Part shown: in pieces, positions 55,449 to 62,994 of the stretch
Numbering within the stretch: position 1 is the first letter of the stretch
How the letters are laid out: every line of letters starts with the position of its first letter
NCBI GenBank assembly: GCA_963709665.1
Contig: CAVPWU010000002.1
Location: 1,178,001-1,242,000 of the forward strand
Direction: 5' to 3'
From: DASZIT01 sp963709665
Lineage (GTDB): Bacteria > Actinomycetota > Acidimicrobiia > Acidimicrobiales > RAAP-2
DNA: 64,000 bases
The notes under the pieces: model-generated
Seen by the model: the letters and a program-made list of their open reading frames with translations, nothing else
What the model was told of the DNA's origin: nothing
The model's database searches: none
Position numbers and translations under genes: made by a program

Positions 55449-55507
55449 CCCCGGGCCGACCCCCGGCGACCCCGGGCCGACCCCCGGCGACCCCGGGCCG
55501 ACCCCGG
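55449..55507. repeat. 21-bp tandem repeat between htpX and the copper monooxygenase
   Basis: Two exact 21-base copies (55449-55469, 55470-55490), starting CCCCGGGCCGACCCCCGGCG, and a partial third fill most of the short divergent intergenic region. They are able to form internal CCCCGG/CCGGGG pairings. They may be replication slippage products or influence both divergent promoters. Confidence 0.6.
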
Positions 55508-55538
55508 GTCGGAACCTCCGGGGACTAGCGTTGCCGCC

Positions 55539-56702
55539 ATGACATCGGGGTGGGGTCGACTGGGGTGCGTACTGCTGGTGCTGGGGGTGGCCGCCGGGGG
55601 GGCGGTGGTCGGCTCGACGGCGGGAGCGGCCGGCTCCTCCCCGCCCGTCACCCAGCTGGTGCTCCAGTCGCCGACCGCCTACACCCCGACCCCCCAGTCG
55701 GCCGGTGGCCACGACGACTACCACTGCTCGCTGCTCGACCCCCACCTCACCACCAACGCCTTCATCACCAAGGTCCAGTTCGAGGCGAACAGCCCGGAGG
55801 TCCACCACGAGATCACCTACGAGGTGCCCCCCGACCTGGCTGCCCAGGCCGAGGCCCAGGACGGCGGCGGCAAGGGCTGGACCTGCTTCGGGGAGTCAGG
55901 GCTGTCGGGGGGCAACCCGCTGACCGGCGGCGCACCCTGGCTGTCGGCCTGGGGCCCGGGCCACAACATCTCGGTGGAGCCGGCCGGCGACGGTGCCCCC
56001 ATGCCGGCCGGAAGCCTGGTCATCGTCCAGGAGCACTACAACATGCTGGTGGGCGACAAGCCGGTCCACTCCAAGGTGATCCTGTCGACGGTGCCGGCCA
56101 CCACGCCGCTGCGGCCGCTGCGCCTCGACCTCTTCGTGGCCCCGCCCGACGTCCCCTGCCCGTCGGGCTCCACCGGCCCGATGTGCAGCCGGGCCAACGA
56201 GCTGGCCAGCGTGGGCCAGCGGTTCGGTGCCGGCCAGGAGGCCCTGGTCAACGGGATGGAGGCCCTGTGCGGTCGCGATCCCGCCGACCCGCCGGTGGGT
56301 GACACCACCACCTGCACCCAGCCCATGCGGACCTCGGGCAACATCGTCGAGCTGGCCGCCCACATGCACCTGCTGGGGGTGTCCATGAAGTTCGTGCTCG
56401 ACCCCGGCACCCCGAAGCAGCAGACCCTGCTGGACGTCAAGGACTACGACTTCCACTACCAGCACGGCTACATCCTGGCCAAGCCGGTGCCGGTCACCCG
56501 GGCGGACTCCCTCCAGATCACCTGCACCTACAACCCGCAGCTCGAGGTGGAGCTGCCCATCCTCCGGTCGGTCCCGGCCCACTTCGTGACCTGGGGCGAC
56601 GGGTCCACCGACGAGATGTGCCTGGGGCTGGTGGAGACCACCCCTCCGGACACGGTGTCCGAGTCGGCCGCCCTGGCCAAGGCATTTCCCCCCAGCGTCT
56701 GA
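55539..56702 (+). CDS. Exported copper type II monooxygenase-like protein (PHM/DBH fold)
   Basis: A 387-residue exported protein with the complete copper-ligand pattern of peptidylglycine/dopamine-type monooxygenases. The CuH-site candidates are the His-His pair 89-90 in PEVHHEITYEV and His166 in VIVQEHYNML. The CuM-site candidates are His275 and His277 in AAHMHLLG and Met360 in GDGSTDEMCLG. DDYHCSLLD and LQITCTYN match conserved blocks with disulfide Cys. A signal peptide (VLLVLGVAAGGAVVG) precedes. In animals these enzymes hydroxylate peptides or amines with ascorbate. The bacterial substrate is unknown. ATG 55539 is the only start before the signal peptide. Confidence 0.8.
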   Translation: MTSGWGRLGCVLLVLGVAAGGAVVGSTAGAAGSSPPVTQLVLQSPTAYTPTPQSAGGHDDYHCSLLDPHLTTNAFITKVQFEANSPEVHHEITYEVPPDLAAQAEAQDGGGKGWTCFGESGLSGGNPLTGGAPWLSAWGPGHNISVEPAGDGAPMPAGSLVIVQEHYNMLVGDKPVHSKVILSTVPATTPLRPLRLDLFVAPPDVPCPSGSTGPMCSRANELASVGQRFGAGQEALVNGMEALCGRDPADPPVGDTTTCTQPMRTSGNIVELAAHMHLLGVSMKFVLDPGTPKQQTLLDVKDYDFHYQHGYILAKPVPVTRADSLQITCTYNPQLEVELPILRSVPAHFVTWGDGSTDEMCLGLVETTPPDTVSESAALAKAFPPSV

Positions 56703-56733
56703 GCGACCCTGGCTCCGGCCCCGGGGAGGTCGG

Positions 56734-57264
56734 TCAGTCCCCGTCCCAGCAGCCGAGGATCACGTCGGCCACCGTCACCGCCACGTCGGCCCGGCTGGTC
56801 GGCGGCTTGCCGAACTGGGCCGGGAGGCCAGTGGGGTCGACCTCCAGGACCTTCCAGTCCTTCCGCACCACCACCGATCCGTTGCGGGTCTGGAACGCCC
56901 CCTGCCCGAGGTTGGCCAGGGTGGAGGTCTTCCCCAGCGACGCCGCCAGGTCGTTGAAGTACGCCTCGGTCTGGGCCCAGCTGGACAGCTCCTTCACCGA
57001 CACCCCGAGGGTGGCGTCCGGGTACTGGTAGGTGCACGAGTACCGGTGGTCGACCCACGCCTTGTCCACGATGATGGCGTCGACGCCGAGGACCTGGTTG
57101 ACCTCGTCGGAGACCTTGGCCCGGCACACCATGGTGGCGATGGGCGAGGGCACCGGACCGGCCGGCTGCGGCACGGTGGTGGAGCTCGACGCCGAGGAGC
57201 CACCGCAGCCGGCGGCGGCGACCGAGAGCGCCACGGCCAGCACGACCCACCCCAGACGACGCAC
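56734..57264 (-). CDS. Lipoprotein of unknown function
   Basis: A 176-residue exported protein. The signal peptide (RRLGWVVLAVALSV) ends at the lipobox AAGC, so it is probably lipidated. A Ser/Thr/Pro linker and a small domain with three Cys (CRAKVSDEVNQVLGVDAIIV, YSCTYQYPDATLGV, CWDGD at the end) follow. The domain pattern resembles DUF3558-type actinobacterial lipoproteins, but I am not certain. GTG 57264 is chosen since it lies directly before the signal peptide. An upstream ATG is out of frame. It lies 72 bases after the ferredoxin start region on the same strand as SurE. Confidence 0.6.
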   Translation of the reverse strand: MRRLGWVVLAVALSVAAAGCGGSSASSSTTVPQPAGPVPSPIATMVCRAKVSDEVNQVLGVDAIIVDKAWVDHRYSCTYQYPDATLGVSVKELSSWAQTEAYFNDLAASLGKTSTLANLGQGAFQTRNGSVVVRKDWKVLEVDPTGLPAQFGKPPTSRADVAVTVADVILGCWDGD

Positions 57265-57335
57265 CGGCGCATGGTAACAGTCGGGGCCTTTCCCCCTCCG
57301 TCGCTCCGCGCCACCCACCGGCCCCCCCTGACCGG

Positions 57336-57689
57336 TCAGGCCGGGGCCGCCGGCGGGGTCAGGGAGATGGCGTCCTCCGGGCAGGCGACCACGCAGAGGC
57401 CGCACGCCCGGCAGTCGGAGGCCCGCGGCGTGTAGGCGGTCTGACGACGGTGGGCCCGCACCTTCAGCCGGGCCAGCGCTCCGAGGCTGGCGAAGTCACC
57501 GTCGTCCATGCGGCGGACCTCGAAGACGTCGTGGGGACAGACCACCACGCAGTCCCGCTTGCCCTCGCACCGGGCGTGGTCGACCACCGGGACCCAGGTG
57601 CCGGGGGTGGCGTTGCACCGCTCCCCCGGCCGGTCGGGATGGGCGGCGGCCCGGCGCTTCTTCTCCAGGTCACTGCCGGTGTCGCTCAT
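57336..57689 (-). CDS. Two-cluster ferredoxin with an atypical first cluster
   Basis: A 117-residue ferredoxin. The C-terminal motif CRACGLCVVACPEDAI is a full CxxCxxCxxxCP site for a [4Fe-4S] cluster. The N-terminal one reads CEGKRDCVVVCPHDVF, i.e. Cys-x5-Cys-x3-Cys-Pro with one Cys missing, the pattern of a [3Fe-4S] centre as in seven-iron ferredoxins. An Arg-rich insert (LARLKVRAHRRQTAYTPR) separates the motifs. ATG 57689 begins MSDTGSDLEKKRRAA. It could donate electrons to the P450 at 59457 or the desaturase at 41254, by inference. SurE lies upstream in the same direction. Confidence 0.85.
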   Translation of the reverse strand: MSDTGSDLEKKRRAAAHPDRPGERCNATPGTWVPVVDHARCEGKRDCVVVCPHDVFEVRRMDDGDFASLGALARLKVRAHRRQTAYTPRASDCRACGLCVVACPEDAISLTPPAAPA

Positions 57690-57732
57690 CCCTGATGGCT
57701 CCTCGTGGTCGGCCGGGGGATCCGGCCGGTGC

Positions 57733-58587
57733 TCAGCTGGTGGTGGAGGTGGAGGTGGACGATCCGGTGCCCAGCGGCGAGAGTACGGCGTACCCGTTGG
57801 CGAAGGCCGCCACGTCACTCGGGAAGGTGGTCACCGTCGACGCGCAGTTCACCGTGTTGTAGCTGTAGCCGTCGAAGCTGGTGGCGGTGGGGGCGTTCAC
57901 CGGGCCCCGCACCATCCCTGGACAGGTCGGGACGTTCAGGGCCACCGAGTGACCGGCTCCCAGGGTCCGCTCGGCCAGGGCGTTCCGGTGGGCCTGGACC
58001 CAGCTGACCAGGACGGAGGCCGCCTCCGAGAAGTTGGGGGTACCGGAGCCGTTGATGCCCTGGCTGGTGGCGATGGCCGGGATGCCGTCGGCGGCCGCCG
58101 CCCGGGCCGCCCCGACCGTCCCGGACAGGGACGCCGTCGGCCCGGTGTTCTGTCCGAAGTTGATGCCGGAGACCACCAGGTCGGGCCGGACGGCGATGCC
58201 GTGGTGGTTGATGGCCCAGTGGACGGTGTCGGCCGGGTAGCCGTGGACGGCGACGGCCGGGTAGCCCGAGGCCGTCTTGCCCTTGCTGACCACCAGCTTG
58301 CCGGTGGTCACCTTGGCACCGGTGCCGCTCTGGTTGGTGAGGGGGGCGACCACGATCACCCGGGTGTCGGGGAGGGACCGGAGGGCCTGCACGGCGGCGT
58401 TGATGCCCGGGGCGCTGTAGCCGTCGTCGTTGGTGACCAGCACGGTCAGCGGCTTCGGGGAGGAGGCCCCGGAGGCCGAGGCACCGACGCCCAGCCCCAC
58501 GACCGACGCCAGCGCCGTCATCGTCACCACCGTCAGGGCGCCGACCCGTGGCCGCCGTCTCCCCATCGTCGTCACCTTCGGTCCCAC
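57733..58587 (-). CDS. Exported SurE-like 5'/3'-nucleotidase
   Basis: A ~284-residue SurE-fold phosphatase with a signal peptide. The metal-binding motif LVTNDDGYSAPGINAAVQAL, then APLTNQSGTGA and VSGINFGQNTGPTASLSGTV are the family's active-site blocks. It differs from normal cytoplasmic SurE by its N-terminal hydrophobic segment (VVTMTALASVVGLGVGASA, then GASSPK) and a long Ser/Thr-rich C-terminal tail (TGSSTSTSTTS). It is thus probably a secreted or surface nucleotidase. GTG 58587 (GGAGGG nearby) and ATG 58566 both preserve the signal peptide. An extracellular nucleotidase would suit the phosphate theme of the window. Confidence 0.82.
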   Translation of the reverse strand: MGPKVTTMGRRRPRVGALTVVTMTALASVVGLGVGASASGASSPKPLTVLVTNDDGYSAPGINAAVQALRSLPDTRVIVVAPLTNQSGTGAKVTTGKLVVSKGKTASGYPAVAVHGYPADTVHWAINHHGIAVRPDLVVSGINFGQNTGPTASLSGTVGAARAAAADGIPAIATSQGINGSGTPNFSEAASVLVSWVQAHRNALAERTLGAGHSVALNVPTCPGMVRGPVNAPTATSFDGYSYNTVNCASTVTTFPSDVAAFANGYAVLSPLGTGSSTSTSTTS

Positions 58588-59001
58588 GTGCCCTCCCTCG
58601 TTCGGCCCATCATCATGGCAGGGCGCCACCCGGGTCGGGGGTCGGGGGTCACGCGTCCGGGGACCGGGGTGTCCGGGGACCGGCCGGCCCCTCGATGACC
58701 TCCAGGTCGCCCCGGCGGCGCCGCACCACGCCTCGAAGGCCGACCGAGCGACCGCGGGGACGCCGGGGGGGCGGGGATGACCGGTGGTGATCGCCGTCCC
58801 TAAGATACGTGGCGCATGTCCGGGATCCGGGCCTGCCAGGGGGCCGGCCGGAAGGCGGGTGCCCCGATGTCGCCTCCCGCGGCGACGCCCAGCCGTCCAT
58901 CGAGGGGCCCGAGGGGGGAGCCCGATGCATCCGCACCCGTTCGCACCGACCACCTCCCGGTCGCTGCCCGTGTGCCCGATCACCACCCTGTCAGGAGCGT
59001 C
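58588..59001. other. Intergenic region, no gene supported
   Basis: About 410 bases between SurE (minus) and the cupin gene (plus). It contains the AGGAGC ribosome site of the cupin gene and a TAAGAT hexamer at 58801 without a convincing -35 partner. An open frame from 58816 joins the cupin gene but has no recognisable sequence. I see nothing else. Confidence 0.4.
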
Positions 59002-59457
59002 ATGACCACCACCCAGCCCATCGCCGCCATCCATATCGGAAACGACGACCTGCCCTTCGTCGAGATCGGCGGCGGCAACAAGATGAAGGTCCTCATGGTC
59101 AAGCCCGAGGAGGGCCTCTGGATCGTGGAGAACATCTTCCAGGCCGGCTACACCGTCCAGACCCACCGCCACACGGGTCCGGTCTACGGCTACACCACCT
59201 CGGGGGCGTGGAAGTACCAGGAGTACGAGTACGTGAACCGCGCCGGCTCCTTCCTGTTCGAACCGGCCGGATCCGTGCACACCCTCGAGTGCGTCGAGGA
59301 CGACACCCGGGTCTGGTTCCAGATGTACGGCTCCAACCTCAACCTCGACGCCGACGGCAACGTCGAGAGCGTCTTCGACGGCCCGGGCACCCTGGCCGCC
59401 TACCTGGCGCTGGCCGAGGCCGAGGGGTTTCCGACCCCTGACGTCCTGGTCCGCTGA
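59002..59457 (+). CDS. Cupin dioxygenase-like protein (dihydroxyacetophenone dioxygenase type)
   Basis: A 151-residue single-domain cupin. The metal motif is TVQTHRHTGPVYGYTTSGAW (two His), a likely Glu in YQEYEYVNRAG and a third His in FEPAGSVHTLECVEDD. The layout matches the 2,4'-dihydroxyacetophenone dioxygenase-like family, iron enzymes that cleave aromatic ketones, and relatives that act on acetylacetone-like diketones. ATG 59002 follows AGGAGC by four bases. An alternative start at 58816 would add 62 residues of low-complexity sequence. The stop shares a base with the P450 start (TGATG), so the two are translated together. Confidence 0.8.
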   Translation: MTTTQPIAAIHIGNDDLPFVEIGGGNKMKVLMVKPEEGLWIVENIFQAGYTVQTHRHTGPVYGYTTSGAWKYQEYEYVNRAGSFLFEPAGSVHTLECVEDDTRVWFQMYGSNLNLDADGNVESVFDGPGTLAAYLALAEAEGFPTPDVLVR

Positions 59458-60650
59458 TGCCCACCGTGCTCGACCTCACCGATCCGGACACCTTCCGGCA
59501 CGGACCTCCCCACGAGGAGCTCACCGAGCTGCGCCACCGGGACCCGGTGCACCACCAGACCATGGCGGACGGCAGCGACGTCTGGCTGGTGCTCAGGCAT
59601 CGCGACGTGGTCCACGTCGCCCGGCACCCGGAGCTGTTCTCGGCCAGTGAGGGGGGCGTGGTCCTCGAGACCCTGGCCCCCGAGCAGGTGGAGGCCATGC
59701 GGGGCATGCTCCTGGCCATGGACCCACCCAGGCACCTGGCCTTCCGCCGGCCGGTGGCGCCCCACTTCCGCAAGGTGGTGATCGACGCCATGGAGGGACA
59801 GATCCGCCAGATCTGCCGGCAGATCATGGCCGAGGTGGAGCGGGGTGCGGAGATCGAGTTCGTGCACGACGTGACCTCCGACCTCCCCACCCGGGTCATC
59901 GGCCGCCTGATGGGGCTGCCGGAGGAGGACTGGTCGCTCATCCACCAGCTCGCCGAGCAGAACACCAGCGGGCAGGACAGCGAGTACGCCACCGACACCG
60001 GCCAGGACGGCATGGTGGCCATGGGCATCTACGCCATCGAGCTGGCCCAGCGGCGCCGGGCCGAGGAGCCGGCCCCCGATCTCACCTCGGTGATCCTGGG
60101 GACCGAGTTCGACGGTCACCTGATGGACGACGTCGAGTTCGCCACCTTCTTCGTCCAGCTGGTCACCGCCGGCAACGACACCACCAAGACGATGCTGTCG
60201 TCCGGCGTCCTGGCCCTCCTCCACCACCCCGAGCAGCTCCGGGAGGTACGGGAGGACCGCGACGCCATCCCCGGGGCCGTCGAGGAGGTCCTCCGGTGGG
60301 CCAACCCGCTCCACTACTTCCGGCGCACCGCCGCCGTCGACACCGAGCTGCACGGTGCGGCCATCCCCCGCGGCGACAAGGTGGCCATGTACTACACGTC
60401 GGCCAACCGGGACGAGGACCTGTTCGAGGACTCGCAGGCGTTCGACATCCACCGGCATCCCAACCCGCACCTGGCCTTCGGGATCGCCGAGCACCACTGC
60501 CTGGGTGTCCACCTGGCCCGGCTGGAGGGCCGGGTCTTCTTCGAGGAGCTGCTCGACGCCTTCCCCACCATCGAGCTGGCCGGGGAGCCGGTCCGGCTCC
60601 GTTCGAACCTCAACAACGCCTACAAGCGGATTCCCGTGCGGATGGCGTAG
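59457..60650 (+). CDS. Cytochrome P450
   Basis: A 397-residue soluble heme monooxygenase. The I-helix oxygen-activation motif is AGNDTT (238-243), the K-helix ExxR is EEVLR (Glu277-Arg280), and the heme loop is FGIAEHHCLGVHLAR with the axial Cys348. The family-typical MDPPRHLAFRRPVAPHF is near residue 90. The order resembles CYP125/CYP142-like actinobacterial enzymes that hydroxylate steroids or fatty acids, but the substrate cannot be read from this. It shares one base with the cupin gene. A reductase-like gene follows after 53 bases. Electrons may come from the ferredoxin at 57336. Confidence 0.92.
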   Translation: MPTVLDLTDPDTFRHGPPHEELTELRHRDPVHHQTMADGSDVWLVLRHRDVVHVARHPELFSASEGGVVLETLAPEQVEAMRGMLLAMDPPRHLAFRRPVAPHFRKVVIDAMEGQIRQICRQIMAEVERGAEIEFVHDVTSDLPTRVIGRLMGLPEEDWSLIHQLAEQNTSGQDSEYATDTGQDGMVAMGIYAIELAQRRRAEEPAPDLTSVILGTEFDGHLMDDVEFATFFVQLVTAGNDTTKTMLSSGVLALLHHPEQLREVREDRDAIPGAVEEVLRWANPLHYFRRTAAVDTELHGAAIPRGDKVAMYYTSANRDEDLFEDSQAFDIHRHPNPHLAFGIAEHHCLGVHLARLEGRVFFEELLDAFPTIELAGEPVRLRSNLNNAYKRIPVRMA

Positions 60651-60703
60651 CGCCGCCGGCACCAGGCCGGCCCCAGGCCGGCCCCAACGAGAGGGAGGTC
60701 CAC

Positions 60704-61348
60704 ATGTCCTTGGTCCGGGTCCACAACCTGGGTGTCTCGCTCGACGGCTTCGGCACCGGGGCGGGCCAGAGCCTGGAGCAACCCTTCGGCCATGCCGGGA
60801 GCCGGCTCATGGAGTGGTTCTCCGCCACCCGCACCTTCCACGCCATGCAGGGCGAACCGGGCGGAAGCACCGGCATCGACGACGCCTTCGCCGGCAACTG
60901 GGGGGTGGGCATCGGGGCCGAGATCATGGGGCGCAACAAGTTCGGCCCCCAGCGGGGCCCGTGGTCGGACGGGGAGTGGAGGGGGTGGTGGGGCGATGAC
61001 CCGCCCTTCCACACCCCGGTGTTCGTGCTGACCCACCATCCGAGGCCGCCCCTGGAGATGGAGGGCGGGACCACCTTCCACTTCGTCGATGCCACGCCGG
61101 CCGAGGCCCTGGCCCTGGCCCGGGAGGCGGCCGGCGGGCTCGACGTGCGCATCGGTGGGGGCCCCTCGACGGTCCGCCAGTTCCTGGCCGCCGACCTGGT
61201 CGACCACCTGCACGTGGTGGTCGTCCCCCTGGTGCTGGGGCGGGGCGAACGGCTGTGGGACGGGCTCGAGGGGCTCGAGCGGCGGTTCGCCGTCGAGGCG
61301 GTCAGCTCACCGAGCGGCGTCACCCACCTCACGTTCACCCGTACGTGA
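60704..61348 (+). CDS. RibD C-terminal/dihydrofolate-reductase-like protein
   Basis: A 214-residue NAD(P)H-dependent reductase of the RibD_C/DHFR-like family. It opens VRVHNLGVSLDGFGTGAGQS (family start), continues IMGRNKFGPQRGPWSDGEWR, VFVLTHHPRPPLEMEGGTTF and closes GLDVRIGGGPSTVRQFLAAD then VDHLHVVVVPLVLGRGERLW. These proteins reduce pterins, flavin precursors or unknown substrates. GGGAGG lies five bases before ATG 60704. It is the third gene of the cupin-P450 group and is followed by an inverted-repeat element. Confidence 0.85.
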   Translation: MSLVRVHNLGVSLDGFGTGAGQSLEQPFGHAGSRLMEWFSATRTFHAMQGEPGGSTGIDDAFAGNWGVGIGAEIMGRNKFGPQRGPWSDGEWRGWWGDDPPFHTPVFVLTHHPRPPLEMEGGTTFHFVDATPAEALALAREAAGGLDVRIGGGPSTVRQFLAADLVDHLHVVVVPLVLGRGERLWDGLEGLERRFAVEAVSSPSGVTHLTFTRT

Positions 61349-61416
61349 CGCCGACCTTCTGAGGTCCCCGGGCGCCCTTCGGCGTTCACCGGTGGTCCCG
61401 TCGACGGGTTGGTTCT

Positions 61417-61483
61417 GCCCGCATCCGAGCGAATTCCATCCGCCGACACGGTTCAATTCGCTCGGATGCGGGCGAATTGAACC
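61417..61483. repeat. Inverted-repeat element with alternative pairings; dispersed element
   Basis: GCCCGCATCCGAGCGAATT (61417-61435) and AATTCGCTCGGATGCGGGC (61455-61473) are perfect 19-bp arms around a 19-base loop. In addition GGTTCAATTCGC (61450-61461) pairs with GCGAATTGAACC (61472-61483). The middle arm can join only one of the two at a time. It lies between convergent genes and may act as a terminator. Single arms of the same sequence occur at 28815-28837 and 31397-31419. Confidence 0.75.
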
Positions 61484-61545
61484 ACTCCAGGAGCGGCGGG
61501 GGCGCTCCAGCGGCGTCGCCGCCCCACGCCCGGGATGGTCCCGGA

Positions 61546-62571
61546 TCAGGGGGTCATGAGCACCTTGATGCACTCGGCCGTCCGCGCCGCCACCGTGGCG
61601 TACGCCTCGGCCGCCTCGGTGAGCGGGAACCGGTGGGTGAAGATGCCGTCCGTCCGGAACCGGCCGGAGGTCACCAACGGGATCAGCTCCTTCCACGTCT
61701 GATGGACCGGTGCGGTGGTGGTCCGCAGGGTGACGCTGCGGAACAGGTTCAGCAGGATGGGCAGCGGATAGGGGTTGAAGTCGTGGACGCCGATCACCGA
61801 CACCGTGCCGCCGGCCCGCACCGAGGAGAAAGCGTCGTCAAGGGTGGTGTCCAGGGCCACGGCGTCGATGACCGAGTCGGCCCCCAGTCCCCCGGTCGCC
61901 TCCAGCACCGCCTCCACCGTGGGGCCCTCCACCGGGGTGGCCCCCGACTCGCCGGCCAACGCCCGTCGACCGGCCACCGGGTCGACGGCCAGCACCCGCC
62001 CGGCCCCCAGCAGGAGCGCCGAACGGACCGCACACATCCCCACCGCACCCAGTCCGAGCACCACCACGGTGCCTCCCGGCGGGATGTCCGCCCGCTTGGC
62101 CCCCGCCCAGCCGGTGCCCAGGTTGTCGGTGAGCAGCAGGGCCGCCTCGTCGTCGATGCCCTCGGGGATGGCCAACATCTGGAAGTCGGCCGACGGGACG
62201 GCCACCAGGCCGGCCTGGCCCCCACCCAGGGACCCGGTGCCGAAGACCCTCGGGCCCTCGACGCAGAGGATCGGGTCGCCGGTGGCACAGCCGGCGCACC
62301 GGCCGCAGCCGGCCACCGACGAGGTGAGGACCCGGTCACCGGGGCGGAACCGGCGGACGTCGGATCCCACCGCCACCACCGAGCCGATGAACTCGTGGCC
62401 GACGGCGATGGGCGCCCCCAGTGGGATGTCCCCGTCGTAGAAGTGGAGGTCCGACCCGCAGATCCCGGTGGCCTCCACCGCCACCACGGCGTCATCCGGT
62501 CCCGGGGCGGAGGGATCGTCGGCGGTGACCACCGCCACCTGTCGGGGACCCTCGATCATGACCTGCAGCAC
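61546..62571 (-). CDS. Zinc-dependent alcohol dehydrogenase family protein
   Basis: A ~341-residue medium-chain dehydrogenase. The catalytic zinc site includes TGICGSDLHFYDGD and VGHEFIGSV. The structural zinc loop is GCGRCAGCATGDPILC (four Cys). The Rossmann motif is VVVLGLGAVGMCAVRSALLL (GxGxxG), with Asp in AVDPVAGR indicating NAD preference. It resembles glutathione-independent formaldehyde or short-chain alcohol dehydrogenases. GTG 62571 is preferred because GGGAG lies seven bases upstream. ATG 62559 is the alternative. It is convergent with the RibD-like gene. Confidence 0.88.
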   Translation of the reverse strand: MLQVMIEGPRQVAVVTADDPSAPGPDDAVVAVEATGICGSDLHFYDGDIPLGAPIAVGHEFIGSVVAVGSDVRRFRPGDRVLTSSVAGCGRCAGCATGDPILCVEGPRVFGTGSLGGGQAGLVAVPSADFQMLAIPEGIDDEAALLLTDNLGTGWAGAKRADIPPGGTVVVLGLGAVGMCAVRSALLLGAGRVLAVDPVAGRRALAGESGATPVEGPTVEAVLEATGGLGADSVIDAVALDTTLDDAFSSVRAGGTVSVIGVHDFNPYPLPILLNLFRSVTLRTTTAPVHQTWKELIPLVTSGRFRTDGIFTHRFPLTEAAEAYATVAARTAECIKVLMTP

Positions 62572-62994
62572 GTGACGACTCCCAGCACTCGGTGGACGGC
62601 GGCCCCAGTCTGGCCCATCGACCACCGGGGACGGCGGTGGACCGCCCTCCCGGGCGATGCCGGGAGGTGGCGCACGGACCGGCGGCGGGCCACTGAAAGT
62701 CACCTTCGGTGGTTCTCTCAGCACTGGTTGATGTCATTCCACTGCGAAAGACGTCGACAGGTGCCGAAACTGAATTCACCCCCGGTGCAGACGGTCCGAC
62801 GCGGGAAAACAGCCCTTGCCACCTGGACTGATACTCGGTACGTTCAGCAGCAACACCACCGCTCGCCGCCGTCTGCGGGCCCTCCCGACGGGGAAGTTCA
62901 GAGGGTCCGGGTGGGCGACGGTGAGAGGTGATGGAGGACGGGAGATCCATCCGAAGCTTGACGAAAACCGGGGGCGTGACCGGAGTGCAGAACG
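62572..62994. other. Intergenic region with a weak promoter candidate for the SARP gene
   Basis: About 420 bases between divergent genes. A -35-like TTGCCA (62816-62821) and -10-like TACGTT (62839-62844), 17 bases apart, point right toward the regulator. The leader would then be about 140 bases. SARP-type direct repeats were looked for and not found. Otherwise I see nothing in it. Confidence 0.35.

Noticed and set aside
55449..55507. Possible CRISPR or attachment-site repeat
   Set aside because: A simple 21-bp tandem repeat with no spacers and no integrase or cas genes nearby.
58649..58936. Small minus-strand gene in the SurE-cupin intergenic region
   Set aside because: The translation is Arg/Pro/Gly-rich with no homology pattern or ribosome site.
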